Origin: Candidatus Woesearchaeota archaeon
GTDB lineage: Archaea > Nanobdellota > Nanobdellia > Woesearchaeales > UBA11576
Reading direction: 5' to 3'
Length of the DNA: 7,461 bases
Assembly (NCBI GenBank): GCA_019322385.1
Contig: JAHWIS010000062.1
Coordinates: 1-7,461 of the forward strand
Position numbers and translations under genes: made by a program. Positions 6,625-7,461 of the stretch are shown one piece after another. Below the pieces are notes generated by a model. It did not search any database. It was given only the letters and a program-made list of their open reading frames with translations, and was not told where the DNA came from. Numbering within the stretch: position 1 is the first letter of the stretch; each line of letters starts with the position of its first letter.

Positions 6625-7461
6625 GTTTCTGTTTCTTCTGTTATTTCGTACGGGTTTTCTTCTTGTTCTGGGTCGGATTCGCTTGGGAATCCTGGTAGGT
6701 TAGAGTAGCTAGGTTCGTCCTTGAGGGCCTCTTCGCAGATGTCTTCAGTAGGTGCTGTCCAGAAATCACCCTTGGCTACGCCAGCCACATTAGCAGCGAA
6801 CTGCATGGCAACATTGATAAACGATATAGATGAGCATATAGGGCAGCCATCACCTGCTGAGCCGCTGGTGCAGTACTTTGTACATGCAAAGTCAGCGACA
6901 TAACCGATAAGCAAGAGGGGATTGCTCGCGACATCGACGAATATGTCCCTAACCTCATTTGCCCATTGATAGAACGGTACAACGTTCCAGATCTCTCCCA
7001 GCACATACCTGCAGACTCCGTAATTGAAAAGATCGTCACACTCATGGATAGACATGGAGCCGTAAGCCACATTCACCTTCATGCACATCAGCCATTCGCA
7101 GCGCAGCTGCCTGTACTTCTCGATGCCTGCAAAGATTCCAGGCAGGCATCCTGTTGCCAGGCTCGATATAAGGCTCTTCCTAGGATCAAAACTTCCTTTC
7201 AAAGCATCCTGATCAACAACATTAAGACCATCCTCGCCAGTGAAATCCACCTTCCTTCCTCCTTGAAGAGAGACTCCAGGCCGCTCTGTTTCAGGGAAAG
7301 CCCAGGAACCTGACAGTATGCTGATGACCTTCTGGTTCCACTGGCTCCAGGCAAGGAAGAACTTGCACCATCCGCTATCGCCAGCACAGCCCCACTCGCC
7401 GGTCGCTTCATTCATTTGAGCATTGTCAATAGCAGAGGGCTGCGTAGCCCTGCAGCTTATC
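6621..7461 (-). CDS. C-terminal part of a cysteine-rich, probably exported protein (5' end off window)
   Basis: The frame has no stop up to the right edge. The visible 279 residues begin with ISCRATQ, so the methionine at 7415 is internal and the true start lies upstream. Thirteen cysteines are visible, at 3, 25, 32, 105, 121, 126, 141, 150, 193, 197, 206, 209 and 242 of the visible part. CxxxC (193-197) and CPIC (206-209) lie close enough to form a metal site or paired disulfides. Residues 92-170 (DPRKSL, TGCLPGIF, KYRQLRCEWLMC, CRYVLGEIWNVVPF) recall a Cys-rich region in large exported DPANN proteins that I remember without a name. Hydrophobic stretches at about 181-192 and 211-228 could be membrane-associated but are short. 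The C-terminus from 239 is highly acidic. The stop overlaps the next ATG by 4 bases. Function unknown; its missing N-terminus would decide whether it is a surface protein. Confidence 0.88.
   Translation of the reverse strand, partial: ISCRATQPSAIDNAQMNEATGEWGCAGDSGWCKFFLAWSQWNQKVISILSGSWAFPETERPGVSLQGGRKVDFTGEDGLNVVDQDALKGSFDPRKSLISSLATGCLPGIFAGIEKYRQLRCEWLMCMKVNVAYGSMSIHECDDLFNYGVCRYVLGEIWNVVPFYQWANEVRDIFVDVASNPLLLIGYVADFACTKYCTSGSAGDGCPICSSISFINVAMQFAANVAGVAKGDFWTAPTEDICEEALKDEPSYSNLPGFPSESDPEQEENPYEITEETET

Noticed and set aside
7413..7415. ATG as start of the rightmost Cys-rich gene
   Set aside because: The frame stays open for 15 more codons to the window edge and includes a further cysteine, so this methionine is probably internal.
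1..7461. CRISPR arrays, tRNA or rRNA genes, insertion sequences
   Set aside because: No regularly spaced direct repeats, cloverleaf-like sequence, inverted-repeat ends or transposase motifs were seen, and coding sequence fills the window.

Overview
The window holds part of a single minus-strand transcription unit of five protein genes, read from the right edge to the left. The outer two are cut by the window edges. The genes touch or overlap at all four junctions: a 4-base ATGA overlap, a 2-base gap, a 1-base gap and a 1-base gap. There is no intergenic space, no RNA gene, no mobile element, no CRISPR array and no convincing plus-strand gene. Any promoter lies beyond base 7461 and any terminator before base 1.

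The organism is most likely an uncultivated archaeon of the DPANN group (Woesearchaeota/Pacearchaeota-like). This rests on four things: a leader with KAQITVFIIIGI of the archaeal class III type on the 679-aa protein; AGG/AGA as the main arginine codons and frequent ATA isoleucine codons; weak or variable Shine-Dalgarno signals with strongly coupled genes; and my recollection of similar Cys-rich and leader-bearing proteins in DPANN genomes. No database search was possible, so the placement is an inference.

Layout from upstream to downstream: (A) bases 7461-6621, the C-terminal 279 residues of a Cys-rich protein with a CxxxC/CxxC cluster and an acidic tail; (B) 6624-5095, a 509-aa exported or membrane-anchored Cys-rich protein whose N-terminal half is much more AT-rich than its C-terminal half and whose last four residues are CRYC; (C) 5092-4193, a 299-aa six-helix membrane protein with a lysine-rich cytoplasmic tail built on KKPKK; (D) 4191-2152, a 679-aa extracytoplasmic protein with one N-terminal helix and a likely carboxypeptidase-regulatory-like beta-sandwich; (E) 2150-1, a secreted multi-domain protein of at least 716 aa with four fibronectin type III domains and further Ig-like domains.

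Four of the five are predicted to act outside the cytoplasm (protein A by its cysteines only, since its N-terminus is missing), and the fifth is an integral membrane protein. The simplest reading is a cell-envelope or surface-appendage assembly: a membrane platform (C), disulfide-rich exported subunits (A, B), an anchored ectodomain subunit (D) and a long adhesin- or stalk-like protein (E). None can be given a confident molecular function, so the cluster is a reasonable candidate for an undescribed DPANN surface system.
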